From CALAED01 sp036555725 (GTDB lineage: Bacteria > Actinomycetota > Actinomycetes > Streptosporangiales > Streptosporangiaceae), in contig DATBKU010000057.1 in assembly GCA_036555725.1 (NCBI GenBank), positions 1 through 64,000 of the forward strand: 64,000 nucleotides of DNA, given 5' to 3'. Under the pieces are notes generated by a model, which saw nothing but the letters and a program-made list of their open reading frames with translations, made no database searches and was not told the origin of the DNA. Positions 1-8,613 of this stretch are shown here, piece by piece. The translations under genes were made by a program, and so were the position numbers. Numbering within the stretch: position 1 is the stretch's first letter; each line of letters opens with the position of its first letter.

Positions 1-1
1 G

Positions 2-160
2 CGCGGGGAGTTCATCCGCAAGGCGCAGGAAAAGCGCCGCGACTTCACCGTCGACTGGGTGCATCTGAAGCTGAACGATCAGGCGCAGCGCACGGTGTTG
101 TGCAAGGACCCGTTCCGGTCGGTCGACGAGCGGGTCGACAAGCTCATCGCGGGGATGTAG
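2..160 (+). CDS. pafA: Pup--protein ligase, C-terminal end (partial)
   Basis: Only the last 52 codons are inside the window; the reading frame is open from base 2 and stops at TAG 158-160. The readable tail contains DFTVDWVHLKLNDQAQRTVL followed by CKDPFR and a short helix ending in IAGM, which is the conserved C-terminus of PafA, the enzyme that attaches Pup to lysines of proteasome substrates. Identity is supported by pafB-pafC-tatA-tatC-helY downstream, the usual actinobacterial order. The ATP-binding and catalytic parts lie upstream and cannot be checked. Confidence 0.9.
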   Translation, partial: RGEFIRKAQEKRRDFTVDWVHLKLNDQAQRTVLCKDPFRSVDERVDKLIAGM

Positions 161-242
161 GCCGGTTCGCTAACTGGGCGCTTTCGGTCGGTAACGATGC
201 GATAAGGTAAGCGACCCGACTGTCGAGCCCCGAAGGACCCCC

Positions 243-1166
243 ATGCGTCGCGTCGCCCGTCGTCTTGTCTGGACGCTCGCCGCGTCGTCGATGCTGCTCG
301 CCGCGTGCGGTGGCGGCGACTCCGGCGTGCAGGTGAGCGGGCCGTACGGCAGACAGCCGAAGGTGACCATTCCGGCCGAGGCGCCGAGCGGCAAGCTGCA
401 GATCGACACGCCGATCAAGGGCAAGGGCGCCGAGGTGCAGAAGGGCGATCTGATCTTCGCCAACTACGTCGGGTACACCTGGAACGCCAAGTCCAACCAC
501 ATGCTGGCCAGCAGCTACGGCGGCGGCCGGCCCGGGGCGTTCCCCAGCGGGTCGCTCGTGCCCGGCCTGGAGAAGGCGCTCGACGGGCGGAAGGTCGGCA
601 CCCGGGTGGTGGCCGTCGTGCCGCCGAAGGAGGGGTACGGCGCGAACGGCTACCCGGCCCTGCAGATCGGCGGCGCCGACTCGCTGGTCTACGTGCTCGA
701 CGTGGTGGGTCGCTACCCGAAGACCGCCGCGGCGCACGGCGCGGCCAAGTCCCAGCGCGACCCGCGGCTGCCGCAGGTGAGCGCGGCGGCGGCCGGCCAG
801 GCGCCAAAGGTGACGGTCCCGCAGGCCCCGGCGCCGCGGAAGCTGGCGGCCCGCACGGTCATCGAGGGCACCGGCCCGGTGGTCAAGGGCGGCCAGGTGC
901 TCGCCCTGCAGTACACCGGCGTGCTCTGGCGGACCGGGAAGGTCTTCGACTCCTCCTGGCAGACCGGGCGGGTGTACGCCACGACGATCGGCACCGGCCA
1001 GGTCGTGAAGGGCTGGGACCTGGGCCTGGTGGGGCAGCGGGTCGGCAGCCGGGTGCTGCTCGTGGTGCCGCCCGCGTGGGGGTACGGCCCGAAGGGCCTC
1101 AAGCAGGTCGGCATCAAGGGGACCGACACGTTGGTGTTCGCCGTCGATATCGTCGGCGCCCACTAA
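243..1166 (+). CDS. FKBP-type peptidyl-prolyl isomerase, lipoprotein with two FKBP domains
   Basis: Predicted secreted lipoprotein of 307 aa. The N-terminus is a lipoprotein signal peptide (basic start, hydrophobic stretch, lipobox LLAAC with the lipidated Cys at about residue 22). Two FKBP-like domains follow (roughly 60-160 and 195-307); each ends in the VVPPxxGYG...DTLVF/VLDVVG-type segment typical of FKBPs. It should act outside the membrane as a proline isomerase or foldase. An AAGGA-like ribosome site lies about five bases before the ATG. FKBP genes are commonly found directly after pafA in actinomycetes, so position agrees with the call. The first domain is more diverged and may be catalytically weak. 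Confidence 0.87.
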   Translation: MRRVARRLVWTLAASSMLLAACGGGDSGVQVSGPYGRQPKVTIPAEAPSGKLQIDTPIKGKGAEVQKGDLIFANYVGYTWNAKSNHMLASSYGGGRPGAFPSGSLVPGLEKALDGRKVGTRVVAVVPPKEGYGANGYPALQIGGADSLVYVLDVVGRYPKTAAAHGAAKSQRDPRLPQVSAAAAGQAPKVTVPQAPAPRKLAARTVIEGTGPVVKGGQVLALQYTGVLWRTGKVFDSSWQTGRVYATTIGTGQVVKGWDLGLVGQRVGSRVLLVVPPAWGYGPKGLKQVGIKGTDTLVFAVDIVGAH

Positions 1167-1246
1167 TCGCCCCCTAGGCCCCACCAAGCGCCTTCCACTG
1201 AGCACCGGGCTCTAAGGCGCACTCCTGTTGTTCTTAGAATGGCGGA

Positions 1247-1930
1247 GTGAGCGGAATCGAGGCGGTCGCGGCGCTTCAGGATCCCATGCGGCGGCGGCTG
1301 TATGAGTACGTGGCCGCCCAAGATCACGATGTGAGCCGGAACGAGGCCGCCGAGGCCGTCGGGATGCAACGCACCCTGGCCGCCTTCCACCTCGACAAAC
1401 TTGTCGACGCCGGGCTGCTCGACGCCGTGTTCCGGCGGCTCACCGAGCGGACGGGCCCCGGCGCCGGCCGGCCCGCCAAGCTGTACCGGCGTACGGCCGC
1501 CGAGCACCAGGTCTCGATTCCGCCGCGCGACTACCGTACGCCCGCCGCGCTGCTCGCCGAGGTCGCCGAGGCCGCCGGGCTGGACCGGGAACTACAGGAC
1601 GCCGCACAGCGGCACGGCCGCGCACTCCGCGGGACCCTCGGCGTCCGGGACGAGGGCCGTACCGCAACCGGGCTCGACGAGGTGGCCGAGCTGCTGCGGT
1701 CGCGTGGTTACGAGCCGTGTCGTGAGGAGACGGCGGACGGCCCGGTGCTGCGCATGCGCAACTGCCCGTTCCATGCCCTGTCCGAGCGGTTCCCGCCGCT
1801 GGTGTGCGGCATGAACGTGGCCCTCCTCGAAGGGCTGCTCGACGGGGTGGCCGGGCTGCGGACCCGTATGGACGCCCGGCCCGGCTGGTGCTGCGCCATA
1901 GTGGAACCTTCTAAAAATAATGAGTCTTGA
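1247..1930 (+). CDS. ArsR/COG2345-type helix-turn-helix regulator with C-terminal Cys motif
   Basis: 227-aa regulator. Residues about 5-75 form a winged HTH (DPMRRRLYEYV... AEAVGMQRTLAAFHLDKLVDAGLL). The C-terminal half carries NCPFHAL...LVCGMNVALLEGLL and a terminal WCC, a cysteine-rich arrangement found in COG2345 regulators that may bind an Fe-S cluster or metal (inference). The GTG start lies six bases after TAGAAT (1235-1240) with no Shine-Dalgarno sequence, which indicates a leaderless mRNA. The gene is followed 33 bases later by a DUF3291 gene, a frequent pairing, so it probably controls that gene. The effector is unknown. Confidence 0.8.
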   Translation: MSGIEAVAALQDPMRRRLYEYVAAQDHDVSRNEAAEAVGMQRTLAAFHLDKLVDAGLLDAVFRRLTERTGPGAGRPAKLYRRTAAEHQVSIPPRDYRTPAALLAEVAEAAGLDRELQDAAQRHGRALRGTLGVRDEGRTATGLDEVAELLRSRGYEPCREETADGPVLRMRNCPFHALSERFPPLVCGMNVALLEGLLDGVAGLRTRMDARPGWCCAIVEPSKNNES

Positions 1931-1963
1931 CTTAGAGCCCTTTCGGATGATCTGCTGTCGGCC

Positions 1964-2422
1964 ATGAGCGGTCATCACCTCGCCCAGTTCAACGTGGCCA
2001 CCCAGCGGTTCCCGCTCGACGACCCGCGGATGGCCGAGTTCGTCGCGCTGCTGGCCCCGATCAACGCGCTCGCGGACGGCTCGCCGGGCTTCGTGTGGCG
2101 GCTGATCGCCGACGGCGAGGCGGACGCCACGTCGATGCGTCCGTGCGGCGACGATGTGATCATCAACTTCTCGGTGTGGGAGTCGCGGCAGGCCCTGTGG
2201 GACTTCGCCTACCGGAGCGGCCATCTCGACGTCATGCGGCGGCGCCGTGAGTGGTTCCATCAGCACGGCGCGGCGCATCTGGTGCTGTGGTGGATCCCGG
2301 CCGGGCACACGCCGACCGTCGAAGATGCCGTCCGGCGATTGGCGCTGCTGCGCGCAGAGGGCCCGTCGCCGCGCGCCTTCACCTTCCGCGAGCCGTACGG
2401 CCCAGAGGCCACCGCGGCGTGA
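1964..2422 (+). CDS. DUF3291 domain protein
   Basis: 152-aa soluble protein that matches the DUF3291 family: an N-terminal HLAQFNVA strand, a middle PGFVWRL segment, the VWES..AL..F.Y.S.H pattern and a C-terminal W-rich strand (HLVLWWIPAGHTPT) followed by a helix. The fold is a dimeric alpha-beta barrel related to antibiotic monooxygenase or EthD-like domains; no enzymatic role is established. It follows the HTH regulator on the same strand and is likely co-transcribed with it. No signal peptide or membrane segment is seen. Confidence 0.82.
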   Translation: MSGHHLAQFNVATQRFPLDDPRMAEFVALLAPINALADGSPGFVWRLIADGEADATSMRPCGDDVIINFSVWESRQALWDFAYRSGHLDVMRRRREWFHQHGAAHLVLWWIPAGHTPTVEDAVRRLALLRAEGPSPRAFTFREPYGPEATAA

Positions 2423-2555
2423 TCCGCTCCGTGAAAGTTTCATCGCGCAGCGGTACGGTCCGCGCGTCTAAGGCCAGGTAGCCGGGCCGACGGCGGTCCG
2501 CGGCGGCGCCGCTCGCTGCCGTCCGCGGGCCGCGCCGGGGCATGATGGCGCCGTC

Positions 2556-3071
2556 ATGATCAGGCAGCCGTGGTTCGTCTTCGTGGTCGCCGGCTCGGTG
2601 GCGTTCGGCGTGGGGGCGGCCCTGCTGGCGGCCGGGATCGGCCCCCCGGCGTCGGCCGCGGGCGAGCGGCCGCGGCTGAGCGTGACCGGCGCCTACATCC
2701 CGCAGCCCGGCACGCCCGCCGAGGTCGCGGCGTACGCCACGGTTCGCAACGCCGGCGGTTCCGCCGACCGGCTCCTCGGCGTCCGGACCGACGTGTCGAC
2801 GATCGTCATGCTGCATCAGGGCGCCGCCCGCGACATGGCGGACATGCAGACGGTGGGCGCGGTGCCGCTGCCCGCGCACCGACGCGTGGAGCTGGCCGAC
2901 GGCGGCCTGCACATCATGATCATGCAGCCGGCGCGGGCGCTGCGCGTGGGCGACTCGGTCCGGCTGACCTTGGTGTTCGCCCGGTCGGACCCGCTGACCG
3001 TGAGCGCACCCGTGGTGCAGGCCGGCGACGGCCCGCCGGGCGCCCAGAGCGGGCATCACCATCATGGGTAG
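2556..3071 (+). CDS. Copper chaperone PCuAC domain protein, secreted
   Basis: 171 aa with one N-terminal hydrophobic helix (about residues 7-28) acting as signal peptide or anchor, then a PCuAC (DUF461) domain. The copper motif HxnM...HxM is visible as MLHQ, DMADM and, further on, LHIMIM. The C-terminus ends in GHHHHG, an extra His cluster that could bind metal. The family delivers Cu(I) outside the membrane, classically to cytochrome oxidase. The stop codon lies within the start of the following CopC-CopD gene (eight-base overlap), so the two are translationally coupled and form a copper-handling operon. Confidence 0.85.
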   Translation: MIRQPWFVFVVAGSVAFGVGAALLAAGIGPPASAAGERPRLSVTGAYIPQPGTPAEVAAYATVRNAGGSADRLLGVRTDVSTIVMLHQGAARDMADMQTVGAVPLPAHRRVELADGGLHIMIMQPARALRVGDSVRLTLVFARSDPLTVSAPVVQAGDGPPGAQSGHHHHG

Positions 3072-4842
3072 CGACGGCGCGGCGTCCCGCCGGCGGTACG
3101 CGGCGGCCGTGCTGCTGGCAATCCTGGTGGCCGGGCTCGGCCTGGCCACGGCACGGCCGGCCGCGGCGAACGCGTTCCTGGTGGCCGCCACCCCGCCGGA
3201 CGGCTCGGTGCTGACGACGGCGCCGCACGAGGTGCAGCTCACCTTCAGCGAGCCGGTGGAGGTCGCCGGCCCGGGCGTCGCGGTGGTCGGTCCGGACGGC
3301 GCGCGGGTCGATCCCGGCGTGGTACGCCGGCCGCGCCCCGAGGTCATCACGGTACGGCTGCCCGGACTCCAGGTGTCGAGCCGGCAGGGCACGTACACGG
3401 TGCGCTGGCGCGTGGTCTCGGCCGACTCACGTCCGGTGGGCGGGACGTACCGGTTCTCGATCGGCGCCGCCACGACGGCGCGGGTGCCCGCCGCGCACGC
3501 AGACCGGGTGGTGGGCGCGGTAAACGGCGTCGCCGGTTTCGCGGCGCTCGCCGGCCTGATGGCGCTGGCCGGCGGCGTGGCGCTGGTCATGTACGGGGGG
3601 CCCTGGCCCGGTGCGACGCCCGGGTTGCGGCGCTTCGTCGTGACCGGCTGGATGGTGCTGCTGGCCGCCACGCTCGTCGCCCTGATCGCGCGGGGAGCGT
3701 ACGCGGCCGGGACCGATTTCGGCCGGGCCGACGTGGTGGGGCAGGTCCTGCACACGCGCTACGGCCGGGCGCTCGCCGTCCGGGTGCTGCTGCTCGGGGC
3801 CGTACCGGCGCTCCTCGTGTGGGGCATGCGCCGGCTGCCCGAGGTGACCGGACGGGATCGGCGGCGGCTCGCCGTCGCGGCCCTGATCGCCGGGGTGAGC
3901 CTGGCCCTGACCTGGACCGCCGCGGACCACCCGGCGACGTCGGCGGCGGCCGCGGTGGGTGTGCTCCATGTGCTCGCCGCGGCGATCTGGCTGGGCGGGC
4001 TCGCCGCCGTGGTGGTCGCGCTGCGCGGCGACCCGGCATCGGCCCCGGCCTGCGACGCGGAACCTCCCGAACCGGCCCCGGGTGGCGCGGCGGACGGCCG
4101 CGAACCGGCCGCCGACGCGGGAGGCCCCGCGGCGGCCCCGGTCGGCGGGACGGGACGTCCCGAAGCGGCGCCGGGCGGTGTGATCACCGCGGCGAAGACC
4201 GCTACCGCGGCCGGACCCGCGACGCTGGTGGGGCGGTTCACCCAGGTCACCGCGGCCTGCGTAGCGGTGCTCGTCGTGACCGGCGGCTACCAGGCCTGGC
4301 AGCGCGTGGGCGGCCCGGCCGAGCTGGTGACCACGACCTACGGACGGCTGCTGACCTTCAAGATCGTGCTGGCCGGGGGAGTGCTCGCCGCGGCGGTGCG
4401 GCTGCGCGCCCACCTGCGCCGCGGCGGCCGGCCGGCCCGGATCGTGGCCGTAGGCGCGGTGGCCGCCGTGGCCGTGCTCGCGTTGACGACGGCCCTGCAG
4501 CAGGTCCAGCCCGCCGCCGACGCCCAGGCCACCAAGCCCACGACCGAGTCCGTCCGGTTCGGCGGCGGCACCCTCGAGGTCCGCCTCCCCGGCACTGTGC
4601 GCGGCCTGCACTCCGCCGACCTGACTGTGAGCCCGCGCGAGGCGGCCCCCGTCCAGGCGGCGTGGACCCAGACCGCCCTGGGCGTCGGGCCACTGCCCGT
4701 ACGGTTCATCCCCACCGGCGCCGGACGGTACCGGCTCGACTGGCCGCCACTGCCCGTCGGCGGCGGCTGGCGGCTCGCCGTCACCATGCGTACGCCCGGC
4801 GGGCGGCAGGCCACCGCGCGGCTGTCCGTACGGATCCGCTGA
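3064..4842 (+). CDS. CopC-CopD fusion, copper resistance membrane protein
   Basis: 592 aa. A signal peptide is followed by a CopC beta-sandwich (about residues 35-140), then a CopD membrane domain with about eight helices, and a C-terminal extracytoplasmic beta domain. This is the YcnJ/PcoD-like organisation used for copper uptake or tolerance. A Pro/Ala/Gly-rich insertion at about residues 325-380 splits the helices. Odd point: the usual mature N-terminal His of CopC (AHAxL) reads ANAFL, and the second His (SADGHP) reads SADSRP, so both His ligands of the canonical Cu(II) site are absent. It overlaps the PCuAC gene. Confidence 0.86.
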   Translation: MGSDGAASRRRYAAAVLLAILVAGLGLATARPAAANAFLVAATPPDGSVLTTAPHEVQLTFSEPVEVAGPGVAVVGPDGARVDPGVVRRPRPEVITVRLPGLQVSSRQGTYTVRWRVVSADSRPVGGTYRFSIGAATTARVPAAHADRVVGAVNGVAGFAALAGLMALAGGVALVMYGGPWPGATPGLRRFVVTGWMVLLAATLVALIARGAYAAGTDFGRADVVGQVLHTRYGRALAVRVLLLGAVPALLVWGMRRLPEVTGRDRRRLAVAALIAGVSLALTWTAADHPATSAAAAVGVLHVLAAAIWLGGLAAVVVALRGDPASAPACDAEPPEPAPGGAADGREPAADAGGPAAAPVGGTGRPEAAPGGVITAAKTATAAGPATLVGRFTQVTAACVAVLVVTGGYQAWQRVGGPAELVTTTYGRLLTFKIVLAGGVLAAAVRLRAHLRRGGRPARIVAVGAVAAVAVLALTTALQQVQPAADAQATKPTTESVRFGGGTLEVRLPGTVRGLHSADLTVSPREAAPVQAAWTQTALGVGPLPVRFIPTGAGRYRLDWPPLPVGGGWRLAVTMRTPGGRQATARLSVRIR

Positions 4843-4854
4843 GCGTCGGGCAGC

Positions 4855-4927
4855 GTCAGGCCGCGTGGGCCGCGTGGGCCGCGTGGGCCGGGTCAGGCCG
4901 GGTCAGGCCGCGTCGGGCAGTGTCAGG
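4855..4927. repeat. Short GC-rich tandem repeats after copCD
   Basis: Between two convergent genes lie three perfect copies of CCGCGTGGG (4861-4887), then two copies of CCGGGTCAGG (4888-4907) and degenerate copies on both sides. No hairpin terminator with a T-run is visible. Slipped-strand expansion is the simplest origin. Confidence 0.7.
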
Positions 4928-6008
4928 CAAGGAGGGTGGCCGTGTGCCGGCCCGCGGCGGCGGCCGTGAGGAAGTAGGCGAGGTCTTCGTCGAGCCGGCG
5001 CCCCATCGTGGACAGTCGTACCCCCCAGTCCTTCTCCGCCACCCGCAGCGTGTCGGCGAGCCCGTCGACCGGGACGCCCACCAGCTCGTGCCGGTCGTCC
5101 AGCGCGGCCGCCTGCGCCGTCACCCGGGCGCCGAACTCACCCGGCAGCTCGGGCACCACGACGTGGGCCCGGGCCAGTGCGACCCGTCCGTACGCGGTCA
5201 GGCTGTGATGCGAGACCCCCTGGTGGCGCTCGCGCGCGTCGCCCTCGCTGACCCGCAGCGACGCCACCGGACGCCCCGACAGCGCGCCCGCCGCGTTAAC
5301 CGCCTCGCCCGCGGCGACGCCGGAGAACCCCCAGCGTGTGCCGGTGCCGAGGTTGCCCGGGCCCTGCGCGACGATGGCCACCTCGGCGCCGAGCACCAGC
5401 CGGGCCGCGAGCAGCCCCGTGTGCACGGTCACCGCCTCGAGGTCGCCGCCGAAGGCCTGCCCGACGGTCACCGTCGCGGCCAGCACCCCGGCGTCCTTGA
5501 GCCGGGCGATCGACATGGAGAACCATGCGGGCAGCGCACCGCCGTCCGGCATCACGTACACGACGCGGGTGCCGGGCCGCGCCGCGAGCAGCCCGGCGAG
5601 GATGGGCGGCAGCGCTGAGTGCAGGTCGGCGACGATCACCGGCAGCCCGCCGAGCGAGTCGGCGTCGCGCAGCGTCTCGTGGTGCGGCGAGTCCTGTTCG
5701 TCGGCGCCCAACACGGTGGCCTGCAGCGGGGTGTAGCGGGCCTTGACCAGATGCCCAGGGCCGGCCGGATCGGGGGGCAGCCGGTCCGGCACCGCGATCA
5801 CCATCGCGTAGCCGCCGGTGCCGAGTCCCAGCGCCAAAGCCGTGGTATTGAGCAGTACAGTGTCTCCAGGCTCCGGCCGCCCGACCAGCGCCGGATAGGC
5901 CAGCGCACGGTGGTTCCCCGGATCGGCAGCGATCGACACCGCCAGCTCGACCGCCCCCGGCCACTCGCGGATGACGGCTTCCACCGTGCCTTTGCGCCAT
6001 CTGATCAC
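4923..6008 (-). CDS. DUF3866 family protein
   Basis: 361 aa, recognisable as DUF3866 from the start (TVEAVIREWPGAVEL), the middle RVVYVMPDGGALPAWFS and the QGPGNLGTGTRWGFSG motif. The function of the family is unknown. No signal peptide or membrane helix is evident. The GTG at 6008 sits six bases after TACCCT (6020-6015 on this strand) without a ribosome site, so it is probably leaderless and divergent from pafB, sharing a short promoter region of about 40 bases. Confidence 0.8.
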   Translation of the reverse strand: MIRWRKGTVEAVIREWPGAVELAVSIAADPGNHRALAYPALVGRPEPGDTVLLNTTALALGLGTGGYAMVIAVPDRLPPDPAGPGHLVKARYTPLQATVLGADEQDSPHHETLRDADSLGGLPVIVADLHSALPPILAGLLAARPGTRVVYVMPDGGALPAWFSMSIARLKDAGVLAATVTVGQAFGGDLEAVTVHTGLLAARLVLGAEVAIVAQGPGNLGTGTRWGFSGVAAGEAVNAAGALSGRPVASLRVSEGDARERHQGVSHHSLTAYGRVALARAHVVVPELPGEFGARVTAQAAALDDRHELVGVPVDGLADTLRVAEKDWGVRLSTMGRRLDEDLAYFLTAAAAGRHTATLLA

Positions 6009-6046
6009 ATCGTGAGGGTAGCGTCAGCCAGGAGAGGGTGGTGGCG

Positions 6047-6994
6047 ATGTCGCGGCGCAAGACCGAGCGGCTGCTCAACCTGGTGATCTGCCTGCTCGCG
6101 ACCGGGCACTATCTGACGGCCGAGCAGATCCGGCACGCCGTCCCGGGCTACCCGGACGGCGACGAGGCGTTCAAGCGCATGTTCGAGCGCGACAAGGAAG
6201 AGGTCCGCGAACTCGGCATCCCGCTGGAGACCGGCGTCTCGGCGGGCGACGAGGCCGGCTACCGGATCTCGCGGCAGGCCTACGAGCTCCCCGAGCTGCA
6301 CCTGACCCCGGACGAGGCGGCCGTGCTCGGCCTGGCCGCCCGGGTGTGGCAGCGGGCCAGCCTCGCCGAGGCCGCCTCGGGGGCGCTGCTCAAGCTGCGC
6401 GCAGCGGGCATCGAGACCGACGCGATGGGCGGCATCCCGGGCATCGAGCCGCGGGTCGACACCGACGAGCCCGCCTTCCCGGTGCTGTGGCAGGCCGTCC
6501 GCGACCGCCGCCCGGTGGCCTTCGACTACCAGGGCGTGGGCCGCAGCGCCCCGCAGCGGCGGCACCTGGAGCCGTGGGGCGTGGTGAGCCGCCGGGGCCG
6601 CTGGTACGTGGTCGGGCACGACCGAGACCGCGATGGAGTACGGGTCTTCCGGCTCAGCCGGATCATCGGCGAGGTCGTCCACGACGGCGCCCCCGGCACC
6701 GTCGTCGTGCCCGAGGGCGTCGACGTGCGGGCCATCGCCTTCGACCGCGACGAGCCGCCGACCGAGCCGCGCGTCGCCGCCGTACGGCTGCGTACCGGGC
6801 GGGCGTACGGCCTGCGCCGCTGGGCGCGCGGGGTGACCTCGTACGACCCCGACTGGGACACCGCCGAGCTGACCTTCGTCGAGGTCGACCGGTTCGCGCC
6901 CTACCTGGCCCGGTTCGCCGGCGACGTGGTCGTGCTCGACCCGCCCGATCTGCGCGAGGCCGTGATCCACCAGCTCAAGGCCGTACTGACATGA
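6047..6994 (+). CDS. pafB: WYL-domain regulator PafB
   Basis: About 315 aa. It begins MSRRKTERLLNLVICLL, the standard PafB N-terminus, with an HTH, a central connector and a WYL domain. With PafC it forms the PafBC activator of the RecA-independent DNA-damage response in actinobacteria. ATG 6047 was chosen because GGAGAGG (6031-6037) is at proper spacing; GTG 6038 and 6041 are in frame but too close to it. The stop overlaps the pafC start (ATGA, 6991-6994), so the subunits are translationally coupled. Confidence 0.93.
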   Translation: MSRRKTERLLNLVICLLATGHYLTAEQIRHAVPGYPDGDEAFKRMFERDKEEVRELGIPLETGVSAGDEAGYRISRQAYELPELHLTPDEAAVLGLAARVWQRASLAEAASGALLKLRAAGIETDAMGGIPGIEPRVDTDEPAFPVLWQAVRDRRPVAFDYQGVGRSAPQRRHLEPWGVVSRRGRWYVVGHDRDRDGVRVFRLSRIIGEVVHDGAPGTVVVPEGVDVRAIAFDRDEPPTEPRVAAVRLRTGRAYGLRRWARGVTSYDPDWDTAELTFVEVDRFAPYLARFAGDVVVLDPPDLREAVIHQLKAVLT

Positions 6995-7944
6995 GCACCA
7001 CATCGACCGACCGGCTGGCCCGGTTGCTCGCGCTCGTCCCATACGTCGTGAGCCGCCGATCGGTGAGCCTGGCCGAGGCGGCCGAGGCGTTCGGGGTGAC
7101 CGAGAAGCAGCTGATCGACGACCTCAACATGCTGTGGTGCGTCGAGCTGCGCGCCCCCGATCCGTACTGCCCGATCGACCTGTCGTACGAGGGCGGCGAG
7201 ATCACCGTCACCGAGGCCGAGTCGATCGCGCGGCCGCTGCGGCTGGGCGTCGACGAGGCGAGCGCGCTGCTGGTCGCGCTGCGCATGCTCACGCAGATCC
7301 CCGACCTGCGGGATCGCGACGCGCTGAGCCGGGTCATCGCGAAGCTGGAGAACGCGGCCGGCGCGGCGGGCGCGGTGAGCAGCCGGCTGGCGGTGGAGGT
7401 GCACGCGCGCCCCGGCGTGCTGACCAGGGTCCAGGACGCCCTGTCGCGCGGTCGCCGGCTGCACCTCACCTACTACGTGCCGGGGCGCGACGAGAACACC
7501 GAGCGCGACGTCGACCCGATGCGGCTGCTGTTCGTCGAGGGCGGCGCCTACCTGGAGGGCTGGTGCCGGCGGGCAGAGGCCGTACGGCTGTTCCGCCTCG
7601 ACCGGGTCGTTGATCTGACCATCCTCGGCGTCCCGGCGGAGGTGCCGGACGAAGCCGAGCCGATCGACGTCGCGGCCGGGCTGTTCCGCCCGTCGCCCGA
7701 CGACGTCCGCGTCACGATGGAGCTGACCCCCGCCGGCCGCTGGGTGGCCGACTACTACCCGTGCGAGCGCGTTACAGAAATAGGCGAGGGCCGGCTGCGG
7801 ATCGTGCTGCGCACGCCGGACACCCGCTGGATACGCGGCCTCGCGCTACGCCTGGGCGACCTGGGCAGGGTGGTCGGCCCGCCCGAATTGGTGGCGGGCG
7901 TCCGCGACGAGGCCGAACGCGCCCTGGCGCTGTACGGCTCGTAA
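6991..7944 (+). CDS. pafC: WYL-domain regulator PafC
   Basis: 317 aa. It starts with an HTH (RLARLLALVPYVVSRRSVSLAEAAEAFGV), followed by a WYL module (about 170-240, with a Y-V-P-G-R-D-E segment and the WCRRAEAVRLFRLDR strand) and a C-terminal extension (WCX). It is the partner of PafB in transcription of DNA-repair genes after damage, thought to sense a ligand through WYL. It shares four bases with pafB. Length and order match the Mycobacterium and Streptomyces loci. Confidence 0.93.
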   Translation: MSTTSTDRLARLLALVPYVVSRRSVSLAEAAEAFGVTEKQLIDDLNMLWCVELRAPDPYCPIDLSYEGGEITVTEAESIARPLRLGVDEASALLVALRMLTQIPDLRDRDALSRVIAKLENAAGAAGAVSSRLAVEVHARPGVLTRVQDALSRGRRLHLTYYVPGRDENTERDVDPMRLLFVEGGAYLEGWCRRAEAVRLFRLDRVVDLTILGVPAEVPDEAEPIDVAAGLFRPSPDDVRVTMELTPAGRWVADYYPCERVTEIGEGRLRIVLRTPDTRWIRGLALRLGDLGRVVGPPELVAGVRDEAERALALYGS

Positions 7945-7973
7945 CACTCGTGGGTATTCGCTACGGTGGCGAG

Positions 7974-8195
7974 GTGTTCTGGGTGGTCGCGTGGGTGGGC
8001 CTGTCCTTCGCCGGGCTGGTCGTGCTCGCGGTGTGCGCGATCAAGCTCGCCGTCGCGGTGAACGGGCTTGCTCGTGAGCTCGACCGGACGCGGCGGCGGC
8101 TGGAGCCCAAACAGCAGACCCTGCAGGGTGAACTGCGGACATTGCAGAAAACCCGTGAACCACAAACCCAGCAACACGGCGTACGATCGTCGTGA
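7974..8195 (+). CDS. Small single-helix membrane protein between pafC and tatA
   Basis: 73 codons from GTG 7974 (GTG 7950 is an in-frame alternative giving 81). The product has one transmembrane helix (VVAWVGLSFAGLVVLAVCAI) followed by a basic amphipathic, probably coiled-coil helix (ELDRTRRRLEPKQQTLQGELRTLQ is split by a Pro). It resembles in layout the small TatA/TatB-like or DUF948-like proteins but lacks the FG hinge, so I do not assign it. TACGGT at 7962-7967 lies six bases before GTG 7974 and supports that start as leaderless. Its location suggests co-transcription with tatA. Confidence 0.65.
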   Translation: MFWVVAWVGLSFAGLVVLAVCAIKLAVAVNGLARELDRTRRRLEPKQQTLQGELRTLQKTREPQTQQHGVRSS

Positions 8196-8220
8196 GTGCT
8201 ACCTGCTGAAGAGGATTGAC

Positions 8221-8568
8221 ATGCCTAATCTCGGTGCCGGCGAGTGGTTGATCATTCTGCTCGTCATCGTCGTTCTGTTCGGCTCGGCCAAGCTGCCGAC
8301 GCTGGCGCGTTCGCTGGGCAAGTCGATGCGCATCCTCAAGGCCGAGACCAAGGGTCTGCGCACCGACGACGACGAGGAGGCGCAGCCTCAGCAGTCTGGT
8401 CAGCCGGGCAAGTCGGGGGAGACCCCGCAGGCCAAGGAATTGCAGGACCGGGCGGCCCGGCTGCGCGCGGAGGCCGCGCAGCTCGACCAGGAGGCGCAAG
8501 GCGGCGACGGCACCACGATCAACGGTGTGCCGTTGTCCGATGCGGAGCGTGCGCGCCGCAACAACTGA
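8221..8568 (+). CDS. tatA: Sec-independent translocase subunit TatA
   Basis: 115 aa. A short N-terminal transmembrane helix (EWLIILLVIVVLF) is followed by the FGSAKLPTLARSLGKSMR hinge and amphipathic helix that define TatA/E. The acidic, Gln-rich tail is typical of actinobacterial TatA. The product forms the protein-conducting oligomer for folded twin-arginine substrates; twin-Arg proteins encoded in this window include the binding protein at 42966-44069. AAGAGGA (8209-8215) is a well-placed ribosome site. tatC follows 45 bases downstream. Confidence 0.95.
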   Translation: MPNLGAGEWLIILLVIVVLFGSAKLPTLARSLGKSMRILKAETKGLRTDDDEEAQPQQSGQPGKSGETPQAKELQDRAARLRAEAAQLDQEAQGGDGTTINGVPLSDAERARRNN

Positions 8569-8613
8569 GCCCACCGTCCCGACCGCCAACCCGAAACGCG
8601 ATAACCGTACGCG

